From Laburnicola sp. R22_1 (lineage: Eukaryota > Ascomycota > Dothideomycetes > Pleosporales > Didymosphaeriaceae): a DNA stretch of 64,000 nucleotides. Made by a program: the position numbers and the translations under genes. Positions within the stretch are counted from its first letter, which is position 1; every line of letters begins with the position of its first letter. Below are positions 48,932 to 60,218 of the stretch, piece after piece. The stretch is from the NCBI GenBank assembly GCA_014281115.1, contig JACONQ010000007.1, forward strand, positions 1,488,001 to 1,552,000, given 5' to 3'. The notes below the pieces were generated by a model that made no database searches, had not been told where the DNA came from, and saw only the letters and a program-made list of their open reading frames with translations.

Positions 48932-50086
48932 ATGAACTTCGGAGAGGATACCCCGTCGAATTCCCGTCCATCGGTCATCGTATCTCCGCAAATGGCCATA
49001 TCTGATGGTTCGCTCATCATGTGGGCCGTTCTGGCAATCACACGCTTGGATAAGATTGTCCTTGCCGGTCCATCATGCGTTTGTAACATGCGGCTCCGCC
49101 GTGCCTTCAACATTGTCGCTTCTCACTTCGCCGAAGAAGGAACCCATAACGTGTGGACCAGCACCGATCCCTCCGTCACGGATGACGCATTGTGGCAACT
49201 GAAGTTGGAAGCTATTTCGCAATCTAGGAGCCATGGTGTACCTATTACCAAAGAGTTTATATTCTTGTGGACAATCTTGGAGGCCATGCAGCGTACCACG
49301 GCTCCTGTAGCGCCACAGACAAGCACTCATAGATTTGGTAGCGAAGGTATGCTGCTAAGCCTTGCTGAGACCCTGCGGGACAGGGTCTGGGGCGACGATG
49401 TTAGCAAGCTTCTTGATGAGCTGGATGAGTTACCTCCAGAGAACCCGCAATGCTCGAATACTTATGATGCCATCATAGCCCAGCATGAGTTGTCGATTTT
49501 GAACTTGACTACGGACTACATCAAGCAGGAACTTCAGCTTTTGACCTCTGAAAACACCTGGAGTGATACCGCGCGCCAGATCGGTTCAAATCTAGTGGAG
49601 GATCCGGACTTGATCATGGCGCCTTTCTTCGATCATATCTATAATGAGCTTGGAGAATTTTGCAATGCTTTGGCATTCGACCGAGGGCACGCCTCTGATA
49701 GGCACTCGGTGGAGGCCCGCTTCATGAAGAAACTTGCTTCATTTTTTAGCTACGACAGTCCGCTCCTTCGCTCTATTTTCCTTGACGATACTGACTACGA
49801 TGCACTGGAGGATGAACTGGAGGAGTACGAGGAGTTTGACCCATCCGAGCTCGAGGATGTGCTGCCGGGGCCGGAGTCGGTCATGGTTGATCAGGTGAGC
49901 GTAGCTGTCCCCGCACGCGAGGATTCTCACTGTGGTATATGCCTTGATGAGCACTCGGAGATGCGCAAGATCAAGGTATGTGGTCACGAGTTTGGGGAGG
50001 AGTGTTTAGCTACCCAGCTTAGTACTCGTCATCATAGTCGCTACAAGTGTGGTTTGTGCCGCGCAGAGTTCTTCCCGGAGGAATAA
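48932..50086 (+). CDS. RING-like finger protein
   Basis: Single exon, 384 aa, start at the ATG of MNFGEDTPSNSRPS. The body (1-300) is helical and acidic without a recognised domain. An acidic run (EDELEEYEEFDPSELEDVLP, about 293-312) precedes a C-terminal RING-type motif at 334-376: Cys334, Cys337, Cys350, His352, Cys358, Cys373 and Cys376 (CGIC...CGHEFGEEC...CGLC). The ligand expected three residues after His352 is Gly355, so only seven of eight zinc ligands are visible. Such C-terminal RINGs usually belong to E3 ubiquitin ligases, so ligase activity is a family inference. It follows a zone of gene debris. Confidence 0.75.
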   Translation: MNFGEDTPSNSRPSVIVSPQMAISDGSLIMWAVLAITRLDKIVLAGPSCVCNMRLRRAFNIVASHFAEEGTHNVWTSTDPSVTDDALWQLKLEAISQSRSHGVPITKEFIFLWTILEAMQRTTAPVAPQTSTHRFGSEGMLLSLAETLRDRVWGDDVSKLLDELDELPPENPQCSNTYDAIIAQHELSILNLTTDYIKQELQLLTSENTWSDTARQIGSNLVEDPDLIMAPFFDHIYNELGEFCNALAFDRGHASDRHSVEARFMKKLASFFSYDSPLLRSIFLDDTDYDALEDELEEYEEFDPSELEDVLPGPESVMVDQVSVAVPAREDSHCGICLDEHSEMRKIKVCGHEFGEECLATQLSTRHHSRYKCGLCRAEFFPEE

Positions 50087-50345
50087 GCAAGCGTACAGTA
50101 TGCACACTCCGCCGACTAGAATGACGCTCGCAGGTAGTCCCCTAATATGTAAGTATCGCAAATAAATTCAATCTTGCAAAGCAAGAGATTCACTAAATTC
50201 CACGTCTATATGTTTCCGTCTTCTTTGTTTCAATGGTAGATTAGCAATAACGCTCATCTTTATTATTAATATTTCAATTTAATGCGGACTTACTTCTCCA
50301 CCCAGACTCTTCCTACGTATTCCCTTCATTTCTACCCAACATCCG
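50087..50345. other. Spacer between convergent genes
   Basis: 3' ends of the RING-like gene and of the small membrane protein gene. Contains an AATAAATTCAAT poly(A)-signal-like stretch at about 50,160. Confidence 0.4.
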
Positions 50346-51059
50346 TCACCTGCACTCGAACGACCCAATGTCTGATATCCACCCCCTCTCAAGAAGCGGC
50401 ACAATCCCGTCCATCGCATATTCCACCCGTTCATCCTTAGCCTCCCAATTCACGACGAATTCCTTAACGTGCTTGTAAGACTCCGGATCGGTCGAATCCA
50501 TCGCGCATTTGTGCACTCCTCGTCTAAACCAACGTCAACTTCGGCTTTGACTACATACCACACTAGATGAAACTTCTTACCGGTATACGGTACAAGCGCT
50601 ATATGCACCTTCGAACATGCTCGGTTCCGCTATCGAGAACACTCTTTGACTGCACGCACGTTTAGCGTCTCCGTCGCTGGCCACAGATAGCCACGCTTAC
50701 TCTGCTATCGCGGTACATCCCGCATCATATGCATATGCCGTGCACTCGCTCAGTCCTTCCTCGGCGCAGAACTGCATCTGCAAATGAGGAGTGGGTCGTG
50801 CAACAGGCCCCTCCTCTACCAAGTCATGCACGTGGAGGAGCAGCGACTGCTTCGCGTGCAACGTGGGATGCGAGTGTCGGTAGTATGGCGAGGTAGCGTA
50901 TGGCGTGAAGAGGTTGCAATGCGACATTAGATATACGATGCTGAGGGGGAGGGCGAAAAAAGCGGTGACGGTGAGGATGGCGCGGGGTGAGCTGCTGCTT
51001 ATCGGCGAGCTGTGCTCCTCATGTTGTGCATCGGTAGGAGCATTGGACTTTTCACTCAT
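50346..51059 (-). CDS. Small single-pass membrane protein with Cys-rich domain, unknown
   Basis: Reconstructed from three exons: 51,059-50,701, 50,649-50,581, 50,523-50,346 (introns 51 and 57 nt, GTAAGC...GCAG with GCTAAAC branch, GTAAGA...TTAG), giving 201 aa. Phase is kept at both joins. A 25-residue polar N-terminus is followed by one hydrophobic segment (about 27-46, ILTVTAFFALPLSIVYLMSH), consistent with a type II anchor. The outer part has seven Cys including CAEEGLSECTAYAYDAGC and SACTVYRRGVHKCAMD, and ends DGIVPLLERGWISDIGSFEC. I recognise no family. A secretory-pathway or cell-surface place is an inference. The unspliced first exon alone would stop early at 50,697. Confidence 0.7.
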
Positions 51060-51495
51060 GTTTGTGGCTGCGGGGCGGTTGCGTGAGTTCGTGAACGTTC
51101 GATCGTAACCGTGAGCAAAGTTGAAAAAGAACGAACAGACCCCAACAGAAAGACAACGCAGCGCGTATATGTACTATGTAGCTAGCCAATGCCTCTCATT
51201 TCATATCACGTATTCGCATAATAACTGACTCCACTTCGCTGGATAAGCTTATTGGTTTAGCTACTTTAGGCTAGTCGGCCATCCGCGATCGAAGCGCTAA
51301 GCGCCGACCAAGCTTTCAGTGGATAAGTTTAACTATAGTTCAAACCACATAACTCACCTGTTCCCTGATAAATAACCATGGACCACACGCCAAGTGAGCA
51401 ATACATTTAAATGGCCATGGGGGCGAAAATGTTTCAGCCCGGAAGAAAAACTTGGAGGTGCAAAGGTTGTTTCAAGATTTAAGTAGGTACCATCG
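51060..51495. other. Intergenic region
   Basis: Promoter of the small membrane protein gene and 3' flank of the Gfd2-like gene. No other feature seen. Confidence 0.4.
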
Positions 51496-53220
51496 TTACT
51501 GGGCCTGGTCCTTCACTTTCCTGTTCTTCTTTCTTTCCTTTTTCTTAGCCTTTTCCTCTTCCCAATCCCTCGAATAGTCCTCATTCAATGGATCCGACTC
51601 CTTGTCCTCGCCAAGTGAGACGAAGAACTCCTCTTCCTCTTTCTTATCCATCCACTCCAATTTGGCCCACTCCTCTACCTGTCGATCCCCCATTCTCCCC
51701 GCTCCGAGTGCCTTGTACATGATCTTGCCTATTGTCGGCATATCCTTCGCATACAAGGCCCGGCTCAGCGTCGCTAAACCGTCCCTGTTCTTTAGAGTTG
51801 GCGGCAGAAAAACTGGAAAGTCGGGAATCTTGTGATTTTTCTCATGGACGCAGGGGCTTGTGAGATGGTTCTTGGACCTGGACCGGTACTTGGCGTTGGC
51901 CTTGCCTGGACTGTTGGCGCACAGCTGGCATGGAACTTTAGTTCCGCGGTTTGGACAGTTGTCGGCGTCGTGATCGGAAGCCACTTCGCAGTAGCAACAG
52001 AACTGTGCGAAACCCCACTTTGGACCGGACATTGCGAGCTTAGACTCTGACTGCGACTCAAGGATATCGTTTAGTGAACAGCCTCCAAGGGAAGAGTCTG
52101 CTGGGTAGTCATCGGAGCTCAGCGGGTAGAGGCCTTGAAACATGCCCACGAGCAATGCAGGCACAAGTGCGTACATGGTATCGTTCGCAGCGTTGTGAGC
52201 CCAGTGCTGCTCGACGTTGAATGCTTGGAGTATACCATCGATGCCCACTGGTGGCTCGGGGCGGATACCAGCAAGGACCACCAGATCGGTGACCTTGTTA
52301 ATTGTGTGGACAACCGACTCGATGCCGTCAACGTCAAGATTACACTTGTACTTGTCGCTCTTTAGCTTTTCCTTGTCGTTCTGCAAGGACTGACCAAGAA
52401 GGATCACGGGTGCCTTGGATCCGTCAGCGAGCAAGTTGTCGTCAAGAATCTGCGAAAGTATCTCTCTAGAGCCTTGGAGGTCGACAAAGCGCGTTTTCCC
52501 AAACAGAGAATTCTTCTCCGCATCCTCGGCGAGATAATCGTTGCGCATATGGCAAAATTCGAGGACACGAATGTGGTATGTTGTAGACGCATTCAACATG
52601 CCCACTAAATCCAGTTGAGCAGCATGCTTCTTGATATCCTTACCGCTGATCATAGTGACTCCGACTTCAGTAATAGCATACAATTTTGCCGTCTTCTCTT
52701 TTTCCCACCATTCAAGGTCAAGAGAGACAAAGATGGCTTCATCAAGGAGGGCAGGCGCATTGGGGATTGGTGAGCCACAAAAGTGTCGTAGAATCTCCAA
52801 ATCGTTTCGGTTTGCGAGGAAGTTCTTCACTTCCACGAGTGGACCGTAGTTATCGGAGATATTGACATCGGCTGCTGCGGCCGTCAATTCTGTAGCGTAA
52901 TTGTTCTCCATCTTAATTGTTGAAGAATGTAGCTATTTCCGTATGTGTTGTCAGCCTCCTAGATAGGACTTTAGCCTTGCGCTTGGTTCCTGGTGGGTAG
53001 TGATACAATACTTATAGAGCACTTACAAATTGAGGAGTAGGGTTGATAACTGCCGGAGGTTGCACAGCTATCTGAGAGTCGATGCAATCTACCAAACGTT
53101 GCAAGTGAGCATTTAAACTGTACGACAGCTGAGTTTTTAAGGAGCACTTACAGATATATAATGTGAGCGATGAAGCTCACTCGGGTCGAGGTTGATGTCC
53201 TCGAAGAATGTGCGGATCAT
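51496..53220 (-). CDS. Gfd2/YDR514C-like protein with DEDD exonuclease fold
   Basis: Exons 53,220-53,152, 53,071-53,027 and 52,932-51,496 (introns 80 and 94 nt, both GTAAGT donors), 516 aa. All joins are phase 0. Exon 1 reads MIRTFFEDINLDPSELHRSH, exon 2 IAVQPPAVINPTPQF. A shorter product could start at the ATG at 52,911 (471 aa). An RNase H-like 3'-5' exonuclease fold is visible: FVSLDLEWWE (Asp110 and Glu112), a middle strand VILLGQSLQNDKEKL, and HNAANDTMYALVPALL near 285-300, giving the DE...H/D metal ligands. It continues with a Cys/His-rich stretch (CCYCEVASDHDADNC, PCQLC) like a zinc site, and a Lys/Glu-rich tail. Yeast Gfd2 was linked genetically to mRNA export factor Dbp5; nuclease activity here is inferred. 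Confidence 0.8.
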
Positions 53221-53684
53221 GTTCCTTATATACTCGGGGGGAGGGGGAGCCGAGAACTACGCTAGTCAAAGCTTTGACCTAGCAGATTGTTTCCCAGAAT
53301 GTTGTGTCACCTGCTGAGTCGGGCTTTAAAAGTTGGTGTGGATTTTTGGTATGTTGGAAAAACATATGCCGGCTCAAGTTACGTCATCGACGGTCTTCCG
53401 TGGATTTCACGATCAAGCTGATCTAATCTTGGAAGTTGTAGGTTTGGCTCCGTAAGAGGTAATACACATGCGAACAGCTGGGTCGAGAGAATCTGGAGAA
53501 TATGTCCTTGCAGTAGTTGCATTCGCCTTCTCGAGATACTGTGGCATATGCTGTGAACTAGACTTCTGCCCAAAAGGAGAAGTGTAAGTACGTATCGAGT
53601 CGTGGATTAAAATGTAGTGCCAGTGATGGATATTCACCATTTCGGGTTGGAAGGGGAACATACCAAGGACAACCTAAAGACTAA

Positions 53685-53731
<47 letters not shown>

Positions 53732-54318
53732 TGTACGAAGAAGGTAATTTCGAATACTACAATGGTACTCATGCCGATATGTCGAGACTGAGGTCCTCTA
53801 TTCCAACCGCTATTGTCATAGTGTAGGTAGCCTAGTTGGCTACGGATGCGTTCGAATGGGGCTAGCACTCTTTTTGTTGTAGCTCTCCTAAATCACATTT
53901 TCGGGGGCATCCATGGTTATATCATAGGGAGACATTCATGTGCTAAATGATGACCGTGCGCGGAAAGGCTTCTTCATGCTATGCTGTTGAAGAGAGGAGG
54001 ATGAGAGGATTAATATATCAGGCGAAGCTTGTGTGTAGACCTCATCAAAGGAGCTTGTTAACAGAGCTTTGTTAGCAAACTTTGTCAACAGGATGCTGGA
54101 CAAGTTTAAGGCATTGCAATCGAACGCGGTGCAATCTTTCATGCCAAACTAAACTTTCGGCACCCCAGCATACCGAATGCTCCAGTGCGACCTGCTTTGT
54201 TCATATCAGCACATAACTTCTCAACAACAGACGGGTGAAGAAATTCAACATTATTATTTCCTATAAATATCGACCCACTACCAAAAAATCGTCTTGTACT
54301 ACTCCTAACATCCCAAAC
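53221..54318. other. Intergenic region with GT microsatellite
   Basis: 1.1 kb. Small minus-strand frames at 53,413-53,661 and 53,936-54,142 show no family resemblance. A dinucleotide repeat lies at 53,689-53,728. Confidence 0.45.
53689..53728. repeat. (GT)n microsatellite
   Basis: About 19-20 GT units, interrupted near the end by TT. Confidence 0.95.
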
Positions 54319-56738
54319 TCAGGTCTCCGTCCGCGCCTCCATGCCCCACCCTCTCTTACTCCACTGATGGCCCCCTTTCAAATCTCCCACCCTCTTCTTC
54401 TCCTCAAACACCTTCTTACTCAACTCCCTATACAAGAATTTCCCGTTATTATTGTACACAATACTATGGGCGCTATCCGTAAACCACGTATTTTGCATCT
54501 TATCGGGCGTAACCTGGTCGCCCATGAGAAGGTCTGTCAACGCCGCCGAGTTCTGGAAGTGCACGTTGTCATCACCGGTGCCGTGCTGAATGATGAAGCC
54601 ACCGGCGATCTTCTTGAAGCCGGTGGAATCGTGCACGCGCGATTTGTTGTAGCCCGCTGGGTTGAGCTCGGGGGTCTTCATATAGCGTTCGGTATAGATG
54701 GACTAGATAAAGTATAAGCATAACTGGCATAACAGTTGGGTATGATGTCGTTACTCACATCGTAGAACCGCCAGTCCGAGACTGGAGCCGTGATCATGGC
54801 GAAAGAAATGATAGGATCGCCGAGCTCGACGACTTTGGAGGAGAGATAGCCACCGTAAGACCAGCCCCAAATTCCAATGTGGTCGCTGTCAACGAAATCA
54901 TAGTTCTCAGCTAGCCAACTCGCAGCCCAGACCTGATCATGTGCTTCTAAATCCCCGAGGTTGGAGGTTACCGAGGAGCGAAATTCGCGGCCTTTGTATC
55001 CCGTTCCACGGTTATCGACTGTGAAGGTAATGTATTCTAACTCCGGGTCGGAGGCAATATAGGCTTTCCAATTGAGAGTGTTAAAAGCTTTCGTGACCTC
55101 TTGAGCGTTGGGACCGCCATATGGAAGTAACAGGACGGGGTACTTCTTGCTGGGGTCGAAGTTTGGCGGCAGACGCAGCATCGCGTTGAGCGTAACACCA
55201 GCCGGGTGTTCAAGCTCGAGGTACGTGATATTGGGGAGCGCATAAGTTTGAAGAGCGTTGTAAAGAGCCTTGTTGTCCACGATGGTGCGAATAGCCTTGG
55301 TGGTGTTGAAAGAGTATAGTTCCTGGTACGGGACATCTGGTCCAGAATAACGAAGAACATAATACGAACCCCCAGATGAGAATGAAGCTGTCCAGAAGGC
55401 GGCCACCGTGTCATCGACCAGAGCTGTCTTCTTTCCAGTTACGTAATTCACGCTGTAGAGATGGCTCTCGGTACTGTGATGCTCAGTCGATGTATAATAG
55501 ATCAGATTCCGCTTCGCGTCAATCTTCAGGATGCTTCGTACTTCCCATTCACCGGAGGTAAGCGCGATCTTGTCACCACCAGTGACAGGAAAAAGATACA
55601 AGTGTTTCCAACCACTCTCATCTGAGACGTCCACATAATAGTTATCTGTAGAATTGCCGTAAGTCGCATTGGAGCTGGAGAGTGGGCCGATGTAGAAGAT
55701 TGTGAGGTAGTTTTCCAGCCACCCGTCGGAACCATCGCGTTCGCGAATAAGCTTCGAGGAAAAGGACGGCACATCAACAACTACTAGCTTCTCCTGATCT
55801 TGTACCCGGTTATAGGCACGGTACAAGACCTTGCCGTGACCCTCGGACAACCAAGCCACCTCTCCGACGACTAGATCGTCCTCCGGCCACACGTCGATTG
55901 GTACGTTCGTAACCTCAAGCGCCGCGACATCCAGAATGTTGAAACCAACTGTAGGATTCTTGGTTCCAACTTTGGGATATCGAAGCTCCAATTCCCGTGG
56001 ATATGATGGAGCAACCGCTTCGCCATCCATGTAGTACGGGATACGGAACGTTTCAACACCAGTCTCGTTGAAGGTTAGGAAAGCGATGTATTTTCCGTCA
56101 GGCGACCACCAGAGCGTGTAGCGGTCGCCGAAAATTTCTTCTTCGTACACCCAATCAGGCACGGCGTTGAACCAGTCGGGTCCGCCATTTGTCGTGACTT
56201 GGGAGATGGTACCGTTCTCCCAGAGAAAAAGATCATTGCCTTGGACGAAAGCAATCTGCGAGGGAGACGATGGATTGAACTCTGCGTACTGGATGTCTCC
56301 ACTTGAGCCAGGAACGAGCGATTGTACCTCTCCCGACTCCACATCTTGCACGAGATAGTCCGCGAAGTAAGAATGGCGATATTGTTTGGTATAGTTGACA
56401 GACCAAAGCACGCGGCTGGCGTCAGACGAGATACTGTAGTCCCAGTAATCCGCAGGGACCTTGTTGGCGGACAAGAAGGTAGACGATTCTCCAGTCGCGA
56501 TGTTTTCGAAGAGGAACGAGCCATCATCGGCGGTGTAGATATAGTCGCCATCATCGTCGGTGCTCACCCATGCCAGGGCTCGCGTTTGAGGCCTTAAAGC
56601 CCCTGGAGATTGCGTGGTGATGTTGTACGTCAAACGTTGTGTGCCATTGCCGAGTGGCTGGTGGGGTAGTCGAGGAGGTTCGATGGCTGGGACAAGCGGC
56701 AATGCCGCTGCCAAAAGCGCAAGCGATAACATGGCCAT
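54319..56738 (-). CDS. Secreted dipeptidyl peptidase IV (S9B)
   Basis: Exons 56,738-54,759 and 54,702-54,319, one 56-nt intron (GTGAGT...CTAG) joining SDWRFYD|SIYTERYMKT, 787 aa (Aspergillus fumigatus DPP IV is about 765). Signal peptide MAMLSLALLAAALPLVPAIE. The N-terminal eight-bladed propeller (about 60-540) has VPDWVYEEEIFGDRY, the double-Glu motif that anchors the substrate N-terminus in DPP IV. The alpha/beta-hydrolase domain carries Ser627 (GWSYGG), Asp704 (HGTGDDNVHF) and His739 (DSAHS), a complete triad. Many NxS/T sites fit secretion. It cleaves X-Pro/X-Ala dipeptides from peptides outside the cell. Two CACGTG elements lie about 520-545 bp upstream. The start is the only Met before a good signal peptide. 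Confidence 0.94.
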
Positions 56739-57530
56739 GCTGACGTCGCGAGAAGCTGAACGCTATTGCAATGTTGTCAAGGAAGACAGATTTGCAAGAC
56801 TAGGTAGTAGGATCCCACAATCCAATGTTGATACGACGACTCGCCTGTCACTCCGCAAAGCCACGTGCAACGAAAACGAGAGAGGTAGCACGAACGAAGC
56901 GACCCGAGAGTACACGGATGCCTGTTATCCACCGAGCGCGTTGCTGGCTTATATACCCGTGATATCATTTGAGCGCGAACCGTGGGCTAATTATATGAGC
57001 TGCCGCATCGAGAAGGTGGTTAAGGGGCAACCAAGGAGACGGCATCGTCGCCAAGAGCCCATTAACCGGGTTCAAGCATTCAGACGCGTGATTAAGGAAG
57101 GCATCGCCGTTAGCTGCAGCGATACGGGCCAATGCCCAGGTATACTGTCTAAATGGAGATGGGACATTGCGATAACGTTGGCGTCGTGGCAGACCTCGGG
57201 ATGAAAGCACCAAGTCCAATGTTGGTAGACGGAGGACCCGAGATCTTTTATCGGTCACGTGACAACCCTATCAAACACACGTGACAGTCACGTTCCCGAG
57301 GTCAGATACATGTACGTCAAGACCCTGGAACGCTTATGCATTTCATCAAGCACCTATAGAAAGTAGATATCACGCCCTTCCCTCCAGTTCGTGCACCTAC
57401 ACTCGGCCCCTGTCAACTAGAAAATCATCCGCTTTCTTGGGCTTTTGTTCCTAGCTGTTCTCTGATAGTAGGTGTCAGATCTGCTATGTTCGAAAATCGG
57501 GGGATTTCTTAGCAGACTGCGTAAATTTTT
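56739..57530. promoter_or_regulatory. Upstream region of the DPP IV gene to island edge
   Basis: Contains the palindrome TCACGTGA at 57,255-57,262 and a second CACGTG at 57,278-57,283, bHLH-type E-boxes. A plus-strand open frame (56,614-57,204) is a shadow over the gene start and promoter. Composition shifts to RIP-type AT richness at about 57,530. Confidence 0.5.
57255..57283. promoter_or_regulatory. Paired CACGTG E-boxes
   Basis: Perfect 8-bp palindrome TCACGTGA and a second CACGTG 22 bp further on, followed by CAGTCACGTTC, a third partial copy. bHLH binding is inferred from the consensus. Confidence 0.5.
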
Positions 57531-58490
57531 CCCTACTACCTAATTTATATAAGACTTATAAATTTAGCTAGTTTTTTAGTAAAGGATTCTAATTACGTAT
57601 ATATAGTAAGTTAATATTTACAAGACTATTTAGTTTAGTTATATAGTGTATACTAACGCGTTTTTTAATATTATAGCTATTATAGATAGTTAATTTTAAT
57701 AAATATTTAATACTAGAATCCTATATATATACTTATATAGGTATAGCTCTTACACTATTTCTTTAGACAGCTTATAAGTTGCAGATATAGTAGAGAAGAC
57801 TAATTACTAGCTATTATACTAATACTAAAGTCTTAGCTATTATAAAAATAGCTATAGTAAAGCTTAAAAAGCTAGCAAAATTAGCCTATAAGTTATCTAA
57901 GTTAAAGATGTTAAATATATTAAAAGTAATAACTTTAGCGCTAATACTAACGCATTTAATAGCGCTTTTAACGCCGCCTAAGGTACTATTACTAGGCTAA
58001 GCTGTTATTATTTTATTATCTCCTTTGCCTATATAAGATTATCCTATACTATTATTATTACTACTACTAACTAAGCTAGAGTATACTATACACCTTAATT
58101 ATATACTATATATTAATAAGCTTATTAAAGTTAAAAATTTTAACTTTAGTACTTATTGTAATTTTCTTATAAGCAAGCTAGAGAATAAGCTAGGAGACCT
58201 AATTGCGGACTCTAGATCTAGAGTTAAAGGTAGAGACTACTACTTTTTAATAATAAGTATTATCTTTAAGATTAAACTAAAAGAAATATAGAAATATAAA
58301 ACTTTTATAAAGTTAAGTCTAGAGTTAGGTACTATATTAATAGAGTTTATAGATTAGTAAGTCCTACTATTTAAGAAAATTAATAGTATCTAATTTAAAG
58401 TAAAAATAAAAGTTAAAGTCTAAAATTAATTAAGGGCCTTTTCTTATAATTGCGCTATTAAATAAGCTATTACTACTTTACCTTTGTTTA
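57531..58490. other. RIP-degraded AT-rich DNA
   Basis: No recognised gene. One plus-strand frame around 58,130-58,330 keeps TYCNFLISKLENKLGDLIAD, which looks like former coding sequence of unknown type. Confidence 0.4.
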
Positions 58491-58494
58491 ATAT

Positions 58495-58562
58495 ATTTTT
58501 AGCACATCTATAGCTTTCTCTTATAGCATTATACTATACACTAAAAGGTCTACGATGTTTCT
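58495..58562 (-). repeat. Arm of the MITE-like family, copy 3
   Basis: Reverse-oriented relative of 24,890-24,970: CTTTCTCTTATAGCATTATA, then CTAAAAGGTCTACGATGTTT. More T/A-rich than the 24.9-kb arm. No partner arm seen within 1 kb. Confidence 0.6.
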
Positions 58563-58569
58563 CTCCTAG

Positions 58570-60020
58570 ATAATAAGTGTAAGGATACTACGGAAGTCAT
58601 CATAACGTACATAAGATAACTAGTAGTTAGAATTTAAATATAAGATAGTAGTGATACCTATGTAAGGTAGGTACGTAGGCAGGCTATATACATAGCCTCG
58701 CTTAAAACCGCGCTAGTCCTAAAGTGGTAATAGCTAAGGATAACGTAAACGAGAGGGCTGCACCTTAGATTAGTGACAATAAGCTATTATTAAATATACT
58801 AAAGAAGCCTACTACTACTTATACTATAGTAAGTAGTAGTAGAAATTATACTTTATATATAGTAATAGAGTAAAAGTAATAAAAGTAAGTAAAAGCTTAA
58901 CTAAATACTACTAAGTTTATTAGTTATTTTTATAAGTATTAGATCTGCTATAAAAACCTTTATAATAACTATAGCCTTTAGTATTAAGTAAACCTACTAA
59001 GTTATAAGCACTTTAAAATTTACGCTACTAATAGTAAAACTTAGGTAAAGTATTAGTTAGAAAGATAGCTAGACGTTTATATTAAGACTTTACTATAGTA
59101 GCTTATTAACTATTAGTATACTAACTATAGTAATAAGCTATATATTAATAGGCATACCTATAAAGGTAAAGGCAAAAAAAGTGTAAAAATAGTAGTAGTA
59201 ATAACTCTAATAAGTTATTCTTTAATATAGTAGAGATAAAGCATATAAAGTAGAAAATAGCTAGGCATAAGATAGAGTATTAAATTAGTTATTTAAAGAA
59301 GAAGAAGATAAAGCGTAAGAAATAAAAGAAGTAGCTTAGGCTAAAAAAAAGTACTAGTAATATTACCTAAATTTCTAGCGTTAATAGTAGGGCTAGCTTT
59401 ATAGTTTATTACTATTAGTCCCTTTTATTATATCTTTTACGTCTATTAATTGTATTAAGACTCCTATACCTACTCCTTAAGCTATTCCTTCTCTTAATAC
59501 ACTCTTATTAAGTCCTATATACTTAGGTAGAGATAATAGAGACTCTATAAAGGAGTTCCTTTAGTAGCTTATTAATAAGTAGGCTCTAGACAAATAGTAT
59601 AACTATACGTGGGCTATAGAGGTAGCACTTAAATAATAGTAAATAATTAATAATCTTTACTATATATTAAACTCTAGGAGCGATCTATATAATATTGCTA
59701 TATAGTTTAAATTAAAGAATAGAGTTATTTGCTACTTTGCAAAGGATATATATGTGTTTAAGCCTTTATATTATATAGCGTTAAGTCTCTAGAATATATT
59801 GCGTAGTAGTGGTAGTAATATCTAGAATAATAAAGTAATGCTTAGTTAATATTTATTTCTATAGTTTATAGCGTTATTTATATAGAAATATCTCTAAAAG
59901 TCTATTATAATTATATAGTAGTAATAAGAACTATATTTATTATAATTTTACTATATATAAGTCTATATTTCACTATAAATTACTATAAATTACTACAAAT
60001 TTAAAAAAATAAGAATTATA
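58570..60020. other. RIP-degraded AT-rich DNA
   Basis: Starts with a less mutated segment (58,570-58,790; CCGCGCTAGTCCTAAAGTGG) and passes into multiply stopped sequence. Plus-strand fragments such as NNLYYILNSRSDLYNIAIQF near 59,660 hint at an old ORF of unknown family. Confidence 0.4.
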
Positions 60021-60218
60021 GTAATCCTAGAAACCCTAGTCTAAATCTGCGCATATAAAAAGTAACCTCTAAAATCCTCTTTACTAGCTATATATATATA
60101 TATATATATAGGTATAGGTAGAAGTTTTAGGGGTTACTTTTTATATGCTTAGATTTAGACTAGAGTTTCTAGAGTTACTTTTATATACTTAGATTTAGAC
60201 TCGAGTTTCTAGAGTTAC
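60021..60218. repeat. Fold-back repeat with ~55-bp arms and an extra half copy
   Basis: Left arm 60,021-60,075 and right arm 60,124-60,178 are inverted copies (core TCTAAATCT...CATATAAAAAGTAAC), separated by a TA-repeat loop. The right arm is followed by a direct partial copy of itself (60,179-60,218). Differences are mainly transitions. Confidence 0.8.

Noticed and set aside
56614..57204. 196-codon plus-strand frame
   Set aside because: Antisense of the DPP IV signal peptide region and promoter; no domain.
28500..57400. Secondary-metabolite gene cluster
   Set aside because: Two regulators and an SDR fragment are present, but there is no polyketide synthase, NRPS, terpene cyclase or P450 in the island.
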